A stretch of DNA of 64,000 nucleotides from Phenylobacterium sp. J367 (GCF_024699985.1 NZ_JAJONA010000001.1:1054001-1118000), one strand, 5' to 3'. Positions 36,915 to 45,285 are shown, counted from the stretch's first letter. The notes: generated by a model not told the origin, from the sequence alone. Translations and numbers: made by a program.

Positions 36915-37174
36915 TCCGGGTGATGATCCCCTCGCAGCTCACCGCCTACACCGGCGGCGAGACACGGATCGAGGCCATGGGCGCCACCGTCGACGCCGTG
37001 CTGGACGACGTCGACCGGCAGTTTCCCGGCCTGAAGTTCCGGGTGGTCGACGAGCAGGACCGGGTGCGCAAGCACATGCGCCTCTTTGTCGGCATGGACG
37101 AGACACGGGACATTCGCACCGCCCTCCGGGCCGGCGACGAGTTGCTGATCTTCGGGGCGCTGAGCGGGGGCTAG
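36911..37174 (+). CDS. MoaD/ThiS-family ubiquitin-like protein
   Basis: 87 residues with the beta-grasp pattern of MoaD/ThiS sulfur carriers: RVMIPSQLTAYTGGE, IEAMGATVDAVLDDVDRQFPGLKFRVVDE, and a C-terminus DELLIFGALSGG ending in Gly-Gly, the residue pair that is adenylated and thiocarboxylated in the family. It is translationally coupled (ATGA) to the beta-propeller gene upstream. Neither moaE nor thiG nor an E1-like activating enzyme is nearby, so it is probably not the dedicated molybdopterin or thiamine carrier. Confidence 0.83.
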   Translation: MIRVMIPSQLTAYTGGETRIEAMGATVDAVLDDVDRQFPGLKFRVVDEQDRVRKHMRLFVGMDETRDIRTALRAGDELLIFGALSGG

Positions 37175-37183
37175 GCCCGCAAA

Positions 37184-37308
37184 GCCCTCTCCCTTGCCCT
37201 CTCCCTCGCGGGCTTCGCCCGGGGGAGAGGAGTGGAGCAGAGAGGGCGGCGCCATCACCTCCTCTCCCCCCGCGAAGCGCGAGAGGGAGAGGGTAGGGGA
37301 GAGGGCCC
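37184..37308. repeat. GAGAGG-rich inverted repeat element, copy 2
   Basis: Same organisation as the element at 3691-3801: CTCTCCCTCGCGGGCTTCGC and GGGGGAGAGGAGTGGAG on the left, and CTCCTCTCCCCCCGCGAAGC plus GAGAGGGAGAGGGTAGGGGA on the right. The outer and inner arms are complementary, so the whole unit could fold as a long hairpin. It fills the gap between convergent moaD-like and serA genes, a usual site for REP/BIME-like elements, and may act as a terminator. Confidence 0.75.
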
Positions 37309-37317
37309 GCGGGACCT

Positions 37318-38892
37318 TTAAAACCGCAGCAGCCGGGCTTCCTTGACGTGCGGCAGGGCCTGGATCTTGCCCAGCAGCTCCTGCGACGCGTCCTGGTCGA
37401 CGCCGACCATGGCGATGGCGTCCTGGCCCACCGTGACGCGGCCGAGGTTGAACGTCGCGATGTTCACGCCCGCGTCGGCAAGCAGGTTGCCCAGCGCGCC
37501 GATGAAGCCCGGCTTGTCGGCGTTGTTGACATAGAGCATCCGCGGCGAGAACGGCGCGTCGAGGTCCATGCCCTTGACCTCGACGATCCGCGGCGCGCCG
37601 GCGAGCACGGAGCCGGCGAAGCCGCGGCGGCCCTTCTCGGTCTCGATGACGATCCGCATCAGGCTCTCGTAGATCGGCGAGTCCTCCTGCTTGCTCTCGG
37701 AGACCGAGATGCCGCGCTCCTTGGCGATGGCCGGGGCGGAGACCATGTTCACCTCGGCCAGCATGGGCCGCATGATCCCGGCGAGCGCCGCGGCGGTCAT
37801 CGGCTTGGTGTTCAGGTTGGCGACCTGGCCCTCGTAGGCGATGTCGATGCCCTTGATGCCGTAGTCGACCATCTGGCCGGCCAGGGCGCCCAGCTTCTCG
37901 GCGAGCGCCACGAAGGGCTTCAGGCGAGGGGCTTCCTCGGCGGTGACCGAGGGGCTGTTCAGCGCATTGGTGACGGCGCCGGTGAGCAGGTAGTCGCTCA
38001 TCTGCTCGGCGACCTGCAGGGCCACGTTCTCCTGGGCCTCGTTGGTCGAGGCGCCGAGGTGCGGGGTGGCGATGAAGTTCGGGGCCCCGAACAGCGGGTT
38101 CTCCTTGGCGGGTTCCTGGACGAAGACATCGAACGCCGCCCCGCCCACGTGGCCCTCGTCCAGCAGCTTGCGCAGCGCCACCTCGTCGACCAGGCCGCCG
38201 CGGGCGCAGTTGACGATCAGCACGCCCTTCTTGGTCTTCTTCAGGTTGGCGGCCGAGAGGATGTTCTTGGTCTTCTCGGTCAGCGGCGTGTGCAGGGTGA
38301 TGAAGTCGGCGCGCTTCAGCAGCTCATCGAGCTCGACCTTCTCGACCCCGATCTCCACGGCGCGCTCCGGCGACAGGAACGGGTCGTAGGCGATCACGTG
38401 CATCTTCAGGCCGTTGGCGCGGTCGGCGACGATGCCGCCGATGTTGCCGGCCCCGATCAGACCCAGCGTCTTGCCGTAGAGCTCGACGCCCATGAAGCGG
38501 TTCTTCTCCCACTTGCCGGCCTGGGTGGAGGCGTCGGCGGCGGGGAGCTGGCGGGCGAGCGCGAACATCATGGCGATGGCGTGTTCGGCGGTGGTGATCG
38601 AGTTGCCGAAGGGGGTGTTCATCACGACGATGCCGGCGGCGGTGGCGGCCGGGATGTCGACGTTGTCCACGCCGATGCCGGCGCGGCCGATGACCTTCAT
38701 CTTCTTCGCGGCGGCGAGCACGTCCTTGTCGGCCTTGGTGGCGGAGCGGACGGCCAGGCCGTCGTAGTCGCCGATGATCTTCAGCAGCTCGTCCTTGGAG
38801 AGGCCGGTCTTCACATCGGCGTCGACGCCGCGTTCCTTGAAGATGGCGACGGCGGCGGGCGACAGGCTGTCGGCGATGAGCACGCGGGGCAT
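37318..38892 (-). CDS. serA: D-3-phosphoglycerate dehydrogenase
   Basis: 524 residues, the long form with an extra intervening domain and a C-terminal ACT domain. It oxidises 3-phosphoglycerate to 3-phosphohydroxypyruvate with NAD, the first step of serine synthesis. Motifs: VLIADSLSPAAVAIF, VIGRAGIGVDNVDI, LGLIGAGNIGGIVADRANG (Rossmann), LIVNCARGGLVDE and FIATPHLGASTNEAQ with the catalytic histidine. The C-terminal ACT domain (MLYVNNADKPGFIGALG) suggests serine feedback. Follows serC by 76 bp in the same operon. Confidence 0.97.
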   Translation of the reverse strand: MPRVLIADSLSPAAVAIFKERGVDADVKTGLSKDELLKIIGDYDGLAVRSATKADKDVLAAAKKMKVIGRAGIGVDNVDIPAATAAGIVVMNTPFGNSITTAEHAIAMMFALARQLPAADASTQAGKWEKNRFMGVELYGKTLGLIGAGNIGGIVADRANGLKMHVIAYDPFLSPERAVEIGVEKVELDELLKRADFITLHTPLTEKTKNILSAANLKKTKKGVLIVNCARGGLVDEVALRKLLDEGHVGGAAFDVFVQEPAKENPLFGAPNFIATPHLGASTNEAQENVALQVAEQMSDYLLTGAVTNALNSPSVTAEEAPRLKPFVALAEKLGALAGQMVDYGIKGIDIAYEGQVANLNTKPMTAAALAGIMRPMLAEVNMVSAPAIAKERGISVSESKQEDSPIYESLMRIVIETEKGRRGFAGSVLAGAPRIVEVKGMDLDAPFSPRMLYVNNADKPGFIGALGNLLADAGVNIATFNLGRVTVGQDAIAMVGVDQDASQELLGKIQALPHVKEARLLRF

Positions 38893-38968
38893 ATTCTGAT
38901 CTCCTTCAGGAGAGGGAGTCCTCCCGTGCAGTCACGGGAGGCTCGTCATGGGGGTGGGCGGACGGCGC

Positions 38969-40144
38969 TTAGGCCGCGGCTTGCAGCTCGGAGGCGACGG
39001 TGGCGAAGGCCCAGTCGAGCCAAGGCGTCAGGGCGTCGAGGTCGGCGGTGTCGACGGTGGCGCCGCACCAGATCCGGAGCCCCGGCGGGGCGTCGCGGTA
39101 GCCGCCCACGTCGAGTGCCACGCCTTCCTTCTCCAGCACCGAGGCCAGCTTCTTGGCGAAGTCGGCCTGGGCGTCCTCGGGCAGCGACGTCACGCGGGCG
39201 TCGATCACCTTGATGCAGACGGAGGTGTTGGAGCGGATCGCCTCGTCCTCGGCCAGGAAGGCGGCCCAGGGCGCGCGTTGCGTCCAGGCCTCCAGCACGG
39301 CGAGGTTGGCGTCGGCCCGGCGCTTCATCTCCTGCAGGCCGCCGATGTTCTGCGCCCACTTGAGCGCGTCGAGGTAGTCCTCGACGCACAGCATGGAGGG
39401 CGTGTTGATCGTCGCGCCCTCGAAGATGTCGAGGCTGACCTTGCCGCCCTTGGTCATGCGGAAGAGCTTCGGCATCGGCCACGGTGGGGTGTAGCTCTCG
39501 AGGCGCGCCACCGCGCGGGGACCGAGGATCAGGACGCCGTGCGCGCCCTCGCCGCCCAGCGCCTTCTGCCAGGAGAAGGTCACCACATCGAGCTTCGCCC
39601 AATCCAGCGTCTGGGCGAAGGCGGCGGAGGTGGCGTCGCAGATCGTGATGCCCTCACGGTCGGCGGCGATGAATTCGCCGTTCGGGACCTTCACCCCGGA
39701 CGTCGTGCCGTTCCAGGTGAACACCAGGTCGGCGTCCTTGCGGACGCGGCTCAGGTCGGGGAGCTGGCCGTAAGGCGCCGACAGCACCTCGGCCTCCAGC
39801 TTGAGCTGCTTGGTCACGTCGGTGACCCAGTCCTTGCCGAAGCTCTCGAAGGCCAGGAGTTGCACGGGCTTGGGGCCCAGCATCGACCACATGGCCATCT
39901 CGACGGCGCCCGTGTCCGAGCCCGGCACGATGCCGATCAGATAGTCGTCGGGAACCTCCAGCACCTCGCGCGTGCGGTCGATCGCCTCCTTGAGGCGCGC
40001 CTTGCCGAGCTTCGAACGGTGGGACCGCCCGAGCACTGCGTTGGAGAGGTTTTCGGGATTCCATCCGGGGCGCTTGGCGCACGGGCCGGACGAGAATTCG
40101 GGACGAGCCGGGCGCATGGCCGGCTTCGGCGGAGTCGTGGTCAC
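38969..40144 (-). CDS. serC: phosphoserine aminotransferase
   Basis: 391 residues, PLP-dependent, converting 3-phosphohydroxypyruvate to phosphoserine. Motifs: [15 protein letters not shown] at the N-terminus, [30 protein letters not shown], and the PLP lysine in [17 protein letters not shown] set the start at the GTG at 40144 ([17 protein letters not shown]), because GATGGGAGAC just upstream serves as ribosome binding site and sits in the final stem of the leader RNA. An in-frame ATG at 40159 would add five residues but would consume that site. First gene of serC-serA. Confidence 0.95.
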   Translation of the reverse strand: MTTTPPKPAMRPARPEFSSGPCAKRPGWNPENLSNAVLGRSHRSKLGKARLKEAIDRTREVLEVPDDYLIGIVPGSDTGAVEMAMWSMLGPKPVQLLAFESFGKDWVTDVTKQLKLEAEVLSAPYGQLPDLSRVRKDADLVFTWNGTTSGVKVPNGEFIAADREGITICDATSAAFAQTLDWAKLDVVTFSWQKALGGEGAHGVLILGPRAVARLESYTPPWPMPKLFRMTKGGKVSLDIFEGATINTPSMLCVEDYLDALKWAQNIGGLQEMKRRADANLAVLEAWTQRAPWAAFLAEDEAIRSNTSVCIKVIDARVTSLPEDAQADFAKKLASVLEKEGVALDVGGYRDAPPGLRIWCGATVDTADLDALTPWLDWAFATVASELQAAA

Positions 40145-40320
40145 TGCGATGTCTCCCATCCTTGCAGATGGGCAGCGCCCCGTTGGGAGGGCGTGGCCCG
40201 CCGCTCAAAAGCCCGGGTTCGTGCTGCGGCGCAAGAGAAAGTTTTCTGAAGGCGGGTTCAGCGGCGCTGGAGCGCGTCAGCTTGAAGGGGACGCCGGTTC
40301 AAGCGGCCGACGCGCTCCCA
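40145..40320 (-). promoter_or_regulatory. serC leader RNA (RF00517-like)
   Basis: The leader contains at least three stems. The farthest upstream (40269-40318) has a perfect 10-bp outer stem GGAGCGCGTC/GACGCGCTCC and a 7-bp inner stem GCTTGAA/TTCAAGC separated by an internal loop. A second (40176-40193) pairs CGCCC with GGGCG. The last (40155-40172) pairs CCCATC with GATGGG and buries the ribosome binding site of serC. The Rfam serC family is described in alphaproteobacteria as having a final stem that overlaps the serC ribosome binding site, which fits. Its ligand, if any, is unknown. Confidence 0.65.
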
Positions 40321-40376
40321 CCTTGAAGATAGACCCTTCTTTCCCGTTCGGGCGGACCGCCTGAACGGGTCAAGGT

Positions 40377-40817
40377 CTAGGTCGCGGCGGCCAGGCGGCG
40401 CGCCCGCATCCGGCCCCGCCAGGCCATCGCCGTCCCGAGGATCAGGCACCAGGTGATCCCGGACCAGTTGATGTTGTTGATCAGGGAGTAGGTGTAGTCG
40501 AACGTCGGCTGCATGGTGACCATGTAGTAGGCCAGCAGGGTGAACTGGGCTGCGAAGAACAGCATCATCCCGCCCATCCAGGGGGCGGCGAAGCGGACGG
40601 TCACGAAGAGCAGGATCAGGGCGGCCAGGCCGTCGTTGCAGAGCCAGATCAGGTCCCGGTTTTCCACCATCCACCAGCTGGTGGACCGGCCGATGGCGAC
40701 ATTGAGCAGGACGACGGCCGCGGCGGTCCGCTCGGGCGCGCCACCTTTCCAGATGGCGAACAGCGCCCCGACGATCAGGAAGACGTCGACGAGCAGGCCG
40801 AAGGGTAGATTGGACAT
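40377..40817 (-). CDS. hypothetical membrane protein, four predicted spans
   Basis: 146 residues, mostly hydrophobic, with four predicted membrane segments: LLVDVFLIVGALFAIW, LIWLCNDGLAALILLFVTV, WMGGMMLFFAAQFTLLAYYMV and WSGITWCLILGTAMAW, ending in a basic tail (RGRMRARRLAAAT). I recognise no family. The start ATG at 40817 is only 5 nt from a strong inverted repeat that includes its ribosome binding site. It is upstream of serC on the same strand, with a hairpin (40343-40369) in between. Confidence 0.72.
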   Translation of the reverse strand: MSNLPFGLLVDVFLIVGALFAIWKGGAPERTAAAVVLLNVAIGRSTSWWMVENRDLIWLCNDGLAALILLFVTVRFAAPWMGGMMLFFAAQFTLLAYYMVTMQPTFDYTYSLINNINWSGITWCLILGTAMAWRGRMRARRLAAAT

Positions 40818-40822
40818 GATAT

Positions 40823-40850
40823 CGCGCCCCTAGTGGATACTAGAGGCGCG
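40823..40850 (-). promoter_or_regulatory. hairpin covering the ribosome binding site of the 40377-40817 gene
   Basis: An inverted repeat of 12-base arms (CGCGCC, two bases, TAGT, loop GGAT, ACTA, two bases, GGCGCG) with one mismatch. In the minus-strand transcript the second arm contains AGGGGCGCG, the only plausible ribosome binding site of the membrane-protein gene that starts 5 nt later. It also lies 31-58 bp after the stop of the upstream gene, so it could instead act as a terminator, although no U-tract follows. Confidence 0.45.
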
Positions 40851-40881
40851 ACACCAGTTAATTTCTTGCAACCTTAAGAGG

Positions 40882-41211
40882 TCAGACGACCTCGCGCAGG
40901 CCTTCGGCTTGGGCCACGACCGCCGGCTTGTCCGCGCCGCTCATCTTGGTGCGGATGCCGAGACGCAGCTTCGCGTCGTTCAGCTCGTTGTGCACGCCCA
41001 CCATGGCGGTGCGCGCTTCGCTGAGGGCCTTCATGGCCTCCATCAGCTTCACCTGGGCGTCGTCGGCGAACACCATGGAGGTGTTCACGTCCTTGCGGGC
41101 CGCGAGCATCACGCTCATCAGCTCGGCGGCTTCCGCCAGCGCGCCGTCGACCGCCGCCTCGGTCGCGAACAGCTTGTTCGCCACCTTCTGGGCCACGAAG
41201 ACCTTTTCCAT
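40882..41211 (-). CDS. hypothetical protein, 109 aa, helical
   Basis: A regular all-helical protein (KVFVAQKVANKLFATEAAVDGALAEAAELMSVML, then QVKLMEAMKALSEARTAMVGVHNELNDAKLRLGIRTKM) with a Val/Glu-rich end. No family is recognised and there is no signal or membrane segment. The regular spacing of hydrophobic residues suggests a helical bundle or coiled-coil dimer. Transcribed divergently from the hybrid histidine kinase with a 281 bp spacer, so a link to that signalling protein is possible but unproven. Confidence 0.7.
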   Translation of the reverse strand: MEKVFVAQKVANKLFATEAAVDGALAEAAELMSVMLAARKDVNTSMVFADDAQVKLMEAMKALSEARTAMVGVHNELNDAKLRLGIRTKMSGADKPAVVAQAEGLREVV

Positions 41212-41492
41212 CCAGCACCCCTATTCCGCGAGAAAACCCACGGTAGCAGGGTAAACAAACGGTGAAGCTATCGCCAGCCTGTTCATGAGTTGTTGACCAT
41301 AATTCTCTCCACCGGGGGCTGTATCGTGGCCGGCAGGACACGTATTCGCCCGTCAGGGGAGCGCTTGCGCCGCCGGCGCGAGCCTTTTCAGCCGCCGCGC
41401 GAGCAACCGTGAGGTGCGCGCGCACGCTGGAAGCGATCCGTTAGGATTATCACGGTAAACCCGACGTCCTCCCCGCGGCCTCGAAGAGCGCC
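41212..41492. other. divergent intergenic region, no gene seen
   Basis: This 281-base spacer separates the 109-aa gene (minus) from the histidine kinase (plus). It is locally less GC-rich around 41265-41315, where a TTGACC at about 41292 could be a -35 element, without a convincing -10. The rest is a GC-rich alternation (41365-41425) with no conserved reading frame on either strand. Confidence 0.5.
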
Positions 41493-43382
41493 ATGACCCA
41501 AGTTTCCGGCCAGAATGCCCGGGCCCCCGTCGCCAGCTTCCACGCCCGCGTTGCGAGCGTGGGCCTCATCACGACGCTTGTGGTCCTGCTGGCCGCCTGC
41601 CTGACCTTCATGCTGCAGCAGTGGGCGGTGGCGAAGACGCAGTCGCACCAGATCCACCAGTCGCTGGCTCAGATCACCGCCCAGAGCGCGGCCGCGGCCA
41701 TCGCCGACGGCGACATGAAGCACGTGCAGTCGCCGCTCTCCGCGCTATCAGCCAGCAAGCGCGTGGTTTCGGCCAACCTGACCGACATGGCCGGCAGGCC
41801 GATCGCAGTTTATCGGCGCCCGGAAGGCGCCTCGAAGACCCCCGCGCAACAGGTCGAGGCCGAGGTCGTCGATCATGGCCGGCGGGTCGGCACGCTCAGG
41901 ATGACGGTGGAGACGCCGGCGCTCACCCCGCTTCTGCCCCAGTTCATCGCGCTCACCTTCGCTCTGCTGTTCGGCGGCATCGGCGTGGCCCTGTTCCTGG
42001 CCCGCAGCCTCGCCAAGCGGGTGATCTCGCCGGTGGAACGCCTCTCGGAGGCGATGCACGAGGTGGCCGCGGGCGGCAGCTTCGCGCCCGTCGAGGTAGA
42101 GGCCCAGGACGAGCTCTTCCAGAGCCTGAACGACAGCTTCAACCACCTGCTGGGCAAGCTCGGCGAACGGGAGGACGACCTGAAGGGCGCCATGCGCGAG
42201 CTGGAGAAGGCCCGCGACGAGGCCAACGCCGCCAATGTGCTGAAGACCCAGTTCCTGGCCAACATGTCCCACGAAATCCGCACGCCGCTGAACGGCGTGC
42301 TGGCCATGGCCGAGGTGATGGCCATGGGCGAACTCGCGGCCACCCAGCGCGACCGCCTCGACGTGATCCGCCAGTCGGGCAACGTCCTGCTGGCGGTGCT
42401 GAACGACGTGCTCGACCTCTCCAAGATCGAGGCCGGCAAGCTGACCCTCGTCGAAGAGGACTTCGAGCTCGAGAGCGTCATCGCCGCCACCCGCGAAACC
42501 TACGCCGTCCAGGCCCGGACCAAGGGGCTCGAGTTCCAGATGGCGATCGAGCCCGCGGCGGCGGGCTGGTGGCGCGGCGACCCCGATCGCCTGCGCCAGG
42601 TGCTGGGCAACCTGCTCTCCAACGCGGTGAAGTTCACCCCCGCGGGCTCGGTGCACGCCGTCATCGGTGTCAACGCGACCACCGGCGCGCTGCGCCTGGT
42701 CGTGCGCGACACCGGTGTCGGCATCGCGCCCGAGAAGCTGCCCGCGCTGTTCGAGAAGTTCACCCAGGCCGACAACTCGGCCACCCGCCGGTTCGGCGGC
42801 ACGGGCCTCGGTCTCGCCATCTGCCGCGAGCTGACCCAGATGATGGGCGGCTCCATCGACGTGGAGAGCCGCGAGGGCAAGGGGTCGGCCTTCACCGTCG
42901 AACTGCCGTTGCAGCAGGGCGAGGCCAGCCACGCCGCCGAGCCCGCCGGACCGAACCACGACAGCGGCATCCGCCTGCTGGCCGCCGAGGACAACCCGAC
43001 CAACCGCCAGGTGCTGACCGCGGTGATGAACTCGCTCGGCATCGACATAGACATCGTCCCGGACGGGAAGGCCTGCGTCGACGCCTGGCGGATCGGCGGC
43101 TACGACCTGATCCTGATGGACATCCAGATGCCGGTCATGGACGGCATCGAGGCGGCCCGCGAAATCCGCGCCGCCGAGAAGAAGATGAAGCGGCCCCGCA
43201 CCCCGATCGTCGCCCTCACCGCCAATGCGCTGAGCCACCAGATCGCCGAGTACCTGGCCGCCGGCATGGACGGCCACGTGGCCAAGCCGATCGAGATCGC
43301 CAAGCTCTACGAGGCGATCAGCTCGGCCCTGAACGCCGCCGCCACCGGCGGCGGACAGGCGACCAAGACCCAGGCCGCCTGA
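41493..43382 (+). CDS. hybrid sensor histidine kinase/response regulator
   Basis: 629 residues, intact. Order: a transmembrane helix (about 21-42), a periplasmic sensor loop (about 43-145), a second helix (about 150-170), HAMP, a coiled linker, HisKA with phospho-acceptor H260 in NMSHEIRTPLNGV, HATPase with N-box (LLSNAVKFTPAG), G1 (DTGVGIAP) and G2 (FGGTGLGLAI), then a receiver domain with D543 in LILMDIQMPVMD. No DNA-binding output, so it must pass phosphate to a phosphotransferase or act on another regulator. The ligand is unknown. No partner regulator is adjacent. Confidence 0.94.
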   Translation: MTQVSGQNARAPVASFHARVASVGLITTLVVLLAACLTFMLQQWAVAKTQSHQIHQSLAQITAQSAAAAIADGDMKHVQSPLSALSASKRVVSANLTDMAGRPIAVYRRPEGASKTPAQQVEAEVVDHGRRVGTLRMTVETPALTPLLPQFIALTFALLFGGIGVALFLARSLAKRVISPVERLSEAMHEVAAGGSFAPVEVEAQDELFQSLNDSFNHLLGKLGEREDDLKGAMRELEKARDEANAANVLKTQFLANMSHEIRTPLNGVLAMAEVMAMGELAATQRDRLDVIRQSGNVLLAVLNDVLDLSKIEAGKLTLVEEDFELESVIAATRETYAVQARTKGLEFQMAIEPAAAGWWRGDPDRLRQVLGNLLSNAVKFTPAGSVHAVIGVNATTGALRLVVRDTGVGIAPEKLPALFEKFTQADNSATRRFGGTGLGLAICRELTQMMGGSIDVESREGKGSAFTVELPLQQGEASHAAEPAGPNHDSGIRLLAAEDNPTNRQVLTAVMNSLGIDIDIVPDGKACVDAWRIGGYDLILMDIQMPVMDGIEAAREIRAAEKKMKRPRTPIVALTANALSHQIAEYLAAGMDGHVAKPIEIAKLYEAISSALNAAATGGGQATKTQAA

Positions 43383-43430
43383 GCGCCCTGAGGCCGCTGA
43401 ACGGCCGGTCACCAACCTGAACCGAAAACA

Positions 43431-43451
43431 ACGCCCGGCTCAGACGGGCGT
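43431..43451 (+). terminator. hairpin after the histidine kinase gene
   Basis: ACGCCCG and CGGGCGT form a perfect 7-bp stem with a 7-nt loop, 49-69 bp beyond the kinase stop. There is no clear U-tract after it, only a T-rich stretch some 15 nt later, so intrinsic termination is uncertain. Confidence 0.4.
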
Positions 43452-43524
43452 CAGGCGCGGTGTGGTTTCTTCGGACCATGGAAGGCCGGATCTCCGGCCC
43501 AACACATGGTTCGAGGAGGACCAG

Positions 43525-43921
43525 ATGAAGAAGATCCTGCTCTCGATGGCCGCCGTCGCCGCGCTCGGCGCGACCGCCATCCCCGCCGCCGCCCAGCCCT
43601 GGCGCGGCGACGACCACCGCGGTCACGACCGCTACGAAGGCCAGCGCTTCACCGGCCGCTACGACGCCCTGGAGTGGCAGATCAACAACGCCGCCCGCGA
43701 GCGCCGCATCTCCGGCAGCGAGGCCCGTCAACTGCTCTCGATCTGGCGTGACGCCCAGCCCCCTGGCGTGGCGCGTCGAGAGCGGCCGGGCCAGCGGCTG
43801 GGAACGTCAGCGAGTCATGAACGCCATGAACCGCATCGAGACCACGCTCCAGCGGTCGCAACGCTACAGCCGCTACGACGATCGCTACGACAACGGCTAC
43901 GGCCGCGACTGGCGCCGATAG
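43525..43921 (+). CDS. small exported basic protein, frame broken
   Basis: About 131 residues. The signal peptide (KKILLSMAAVAALGATAIPAAAQ) is followed by a His/Arg/Asp-rich mature part (PWRGDDHRGHDRYEGQRF) and a helical region (EWQINNAARERRISGSEARQLLSIW). One extra C in the CCCCC run near 43758-43763 breaks the frame; the corrected end is SQRYSRYDDRYDNGYGRDWRR with a TAG at 43919-43921. It resembles the next gene in layout. The function is unknown; periplasmic. Confidence 0.72.
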
Positions 43922-43931
43922 CCCCCAAAGC

Positions 43932-43963
43932 CCCCGCCTGCGGCCGCCCGGCCGCGGGCGGGG
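43932..43963 (+). terminator. GC-rich hairpin between the two small exported-protein genes
   Basis: CCCCGCC and GGCGGGG enclose GCGGCCG and CGGCCGC, giving a near-perfect 14-bp stem with a 2-nt loop. It lies 10 bp after the first stop. No U-tract follows, so it may slow or end transcription or protect the upstream message. Confidence 0.4.
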
Positions 43964-44011
43964 AGCCTCGCCCAACGAAAACCACCCCTCTCAGCCGGAA
44001 GGACTGACACC

Positions 44012-44371
44012 ATGAAGAAGCTGACGACCCTCACCCTGGCCGGCGCCGCGACCGCCCTGGCCGTCTCCGCCGGCGCCGCGGCGGCCCAGCCCTACGGCGG
44101 CTGGCAGAACATCAACCAGCGCCAGATGCAGCTCGAGCAGCGCATCGACCGCGGCGTGGCCCGCGGCGACCTGACCCGCGCGGAGGCCAACCGGCTCCAC
44201 CGCGAGTTCCGGCAGCTTTCCCGCCTCGAAGCCCGCTACCGGGTGAACGGCCTGTCGAGCTGGGAGCGCGCCGACCTCGATCGCCGCTTCGATCGCCTCG
44301 CGGCCCAGATCCGCTTCGAGCGCCGCGACCGCGACTACGGTTACGGCTACGGCTACGGGCCCCGCCGCTAA
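44012..44371 (+). CDS. small exported Arg/Tyr-rich protein
   Basis: 119 residues with a signal peptide (KKLTTLTLAGAATALAVSAGAAAAQP). The mature part is helical (RQMQLEQRIDRGVARGDLTRAEANRLHREFRQLSRLEARYR) with a second helix (WERADLDRRFDRLAAQIRF) and a Tyr-Gly/Arg tail (DYGYGYGYGPRR). The same architecture as the previous gene, so the two are probably related by duplication. No family name is assigned; a periplasmic or surface role is plausible. Its start ATG at 44012 follows GGAAGGAC. Confidence 0.78.
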   Translation: MKKLTTLTLAGAATALAVSAGAAAAQPYGGWQNINQRQMQLEQRIDRGVARGDLTRAEANRLHREFRQLSRLEARYRVNGLSSWERADLDRRFDRLAAQIRFERRDRDYGYGYGYGPRR

Positions 44372-44394
44372 CGGCTCGACCTGAACAAGGTCCG

Positions 44395-44418
44395 CGCCCC
44401 CGGAGCGATCCGGGGGCG
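44395..44418. terminator. perfect 10-bp hairpin with GCGA loop between convergent genes
   Basis: CGCCCCCGGA and TCCGGGGGCG pair perfectly around a GCGA (GNRA) tetraloop. It lies 24 bp after the exported-protein gene and 9 bp beyond the PhzF stop on the other strand. Placement suggests a bidirectional terminator, although neither side has a strong U-run. Confidence 0.6.
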
Positions 44419-44426
44419 TCGTCATG

Positions 44427-45242
44427 TCAGGGGCGGATCCGCAGGGTCGCGTCGACCACCGTCGTCGCCCGGCCGCGCAGCAGGACCCGGTCGCCCCGGT
44501 GCTCACAGTCCAGGTCGCCGCCGCGGCCCGGATAGGCCTGGTGGAACACCACCCGGGGGCGGCCCAGCTTCTCCGCGAACAGCGGCGCCAGAATGCAGTG
44601 CAGCGAGCCCGTCGCCGGATCCTCCGGAATGCCTGAGCCGGGCGCGAAGAACCGGTCGACCACGTCGTAGGGCCTGCCGGCGTCGGCCAACGCCGCGACG
44701 CCCACATTGCCCCGGCTGCCGGTATGGGCGCCGGCGACCTTCTCCAGCGCCATCAGGTCCGGCGCGACCGCGCGGACCGCCGCCTCGTCGGCCAGCACGG
44801 CGATCACATAGTTCGAAGCCCAGACCTCCACGGGCGCGACGCCCAGCGCCTCGGCTAGGCCCGCGACCTCGCAGCGCTGCGGCGGCTGGGCCGGGAAATC
44901 CATCTCGTAGAGCTCGCCCGCCCGGCGCACGGTCAGCGGCCCGGACTGGGTGTCGAAGGTGATAAGGTCGGCGTCCAGGCCCAGTTCCTCGAATAGGACG
45001 TGGCCCGAGGCCAGGGTGGCGTGGCCGCAGAGCGGCACCTCCAGCGCCGGCGTGAACCAGCGCAGGCCGAAGCGGGCGGGATCGTCCGTCCTCAGCAGGA
45101 AGGCGGTCTCGGCCTGGTTGTTCTCCGCCGCCAGCTTCTGCATCCAGCCGGCGTCCGGCCAGGCGTCGAAGGGCTCCACCACGCAGGCGGGATTGCCCTT
45201 GAAGGCCTCCGGGGCGAACGCATCGACGGTCCACTGGCGCAT
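44427..45242 (-). CDS. PhzF family isomerase-like protein
   Basis: 271 residues of the PhzF/diaminopimelate-epimerase fold: [16 protein letters not shown], the catalytic-glutamate motif in [37 protein letters not shown], and [19 protein letters not shown]. The start ATG at 45242 follows AGGAG; the frame to 45299 is an unneeded extension. PhzF proteins isomerise dihydroanthranilate-like compounds, but most homologues are uncharacterised and there is no phenazine cluster here. Divergent from an acetyltransferase with 43 bp between the starts. Confidence 0.88.
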   Translation of the reverse strand: MRQWTVDAFAPEAFKGNPACVVEPFDAWPDAGWMQKLAAENNQAETAFLLRTDDPARFGLRWFTPALEVPLCGHATLASGHVLFEELGLDADLITFDTQSGPLTVRRAGELYEMDFPAQPPQRCEVAGLAEALGVAPVEVWASNYVIAVLADEAAVRAVAPDLMALEKVAGAHTGSRGNVGVAALADAGRPYDVVDRFFAPGSGIPEDPATGSLHCILAPLFAEKLGRPRVVFHQAYPGRGGDLDCEHRGDRVLLRGRATTVVDATLRIRP

Positions 45243-45285
45243 GTCGGCAAGGTCTCCTATGGCGAAGCTCCAGATAGGAGCCCGG

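Noticed and set aside
40343..40369. CCCGTTC/GAACGGG hairpin as a definite terminator
   Set aside because: It is a good stem after the membrane-protein gene but has no U-tract, and it may belong to the serC leader region. Left unannotated as a separate feature.
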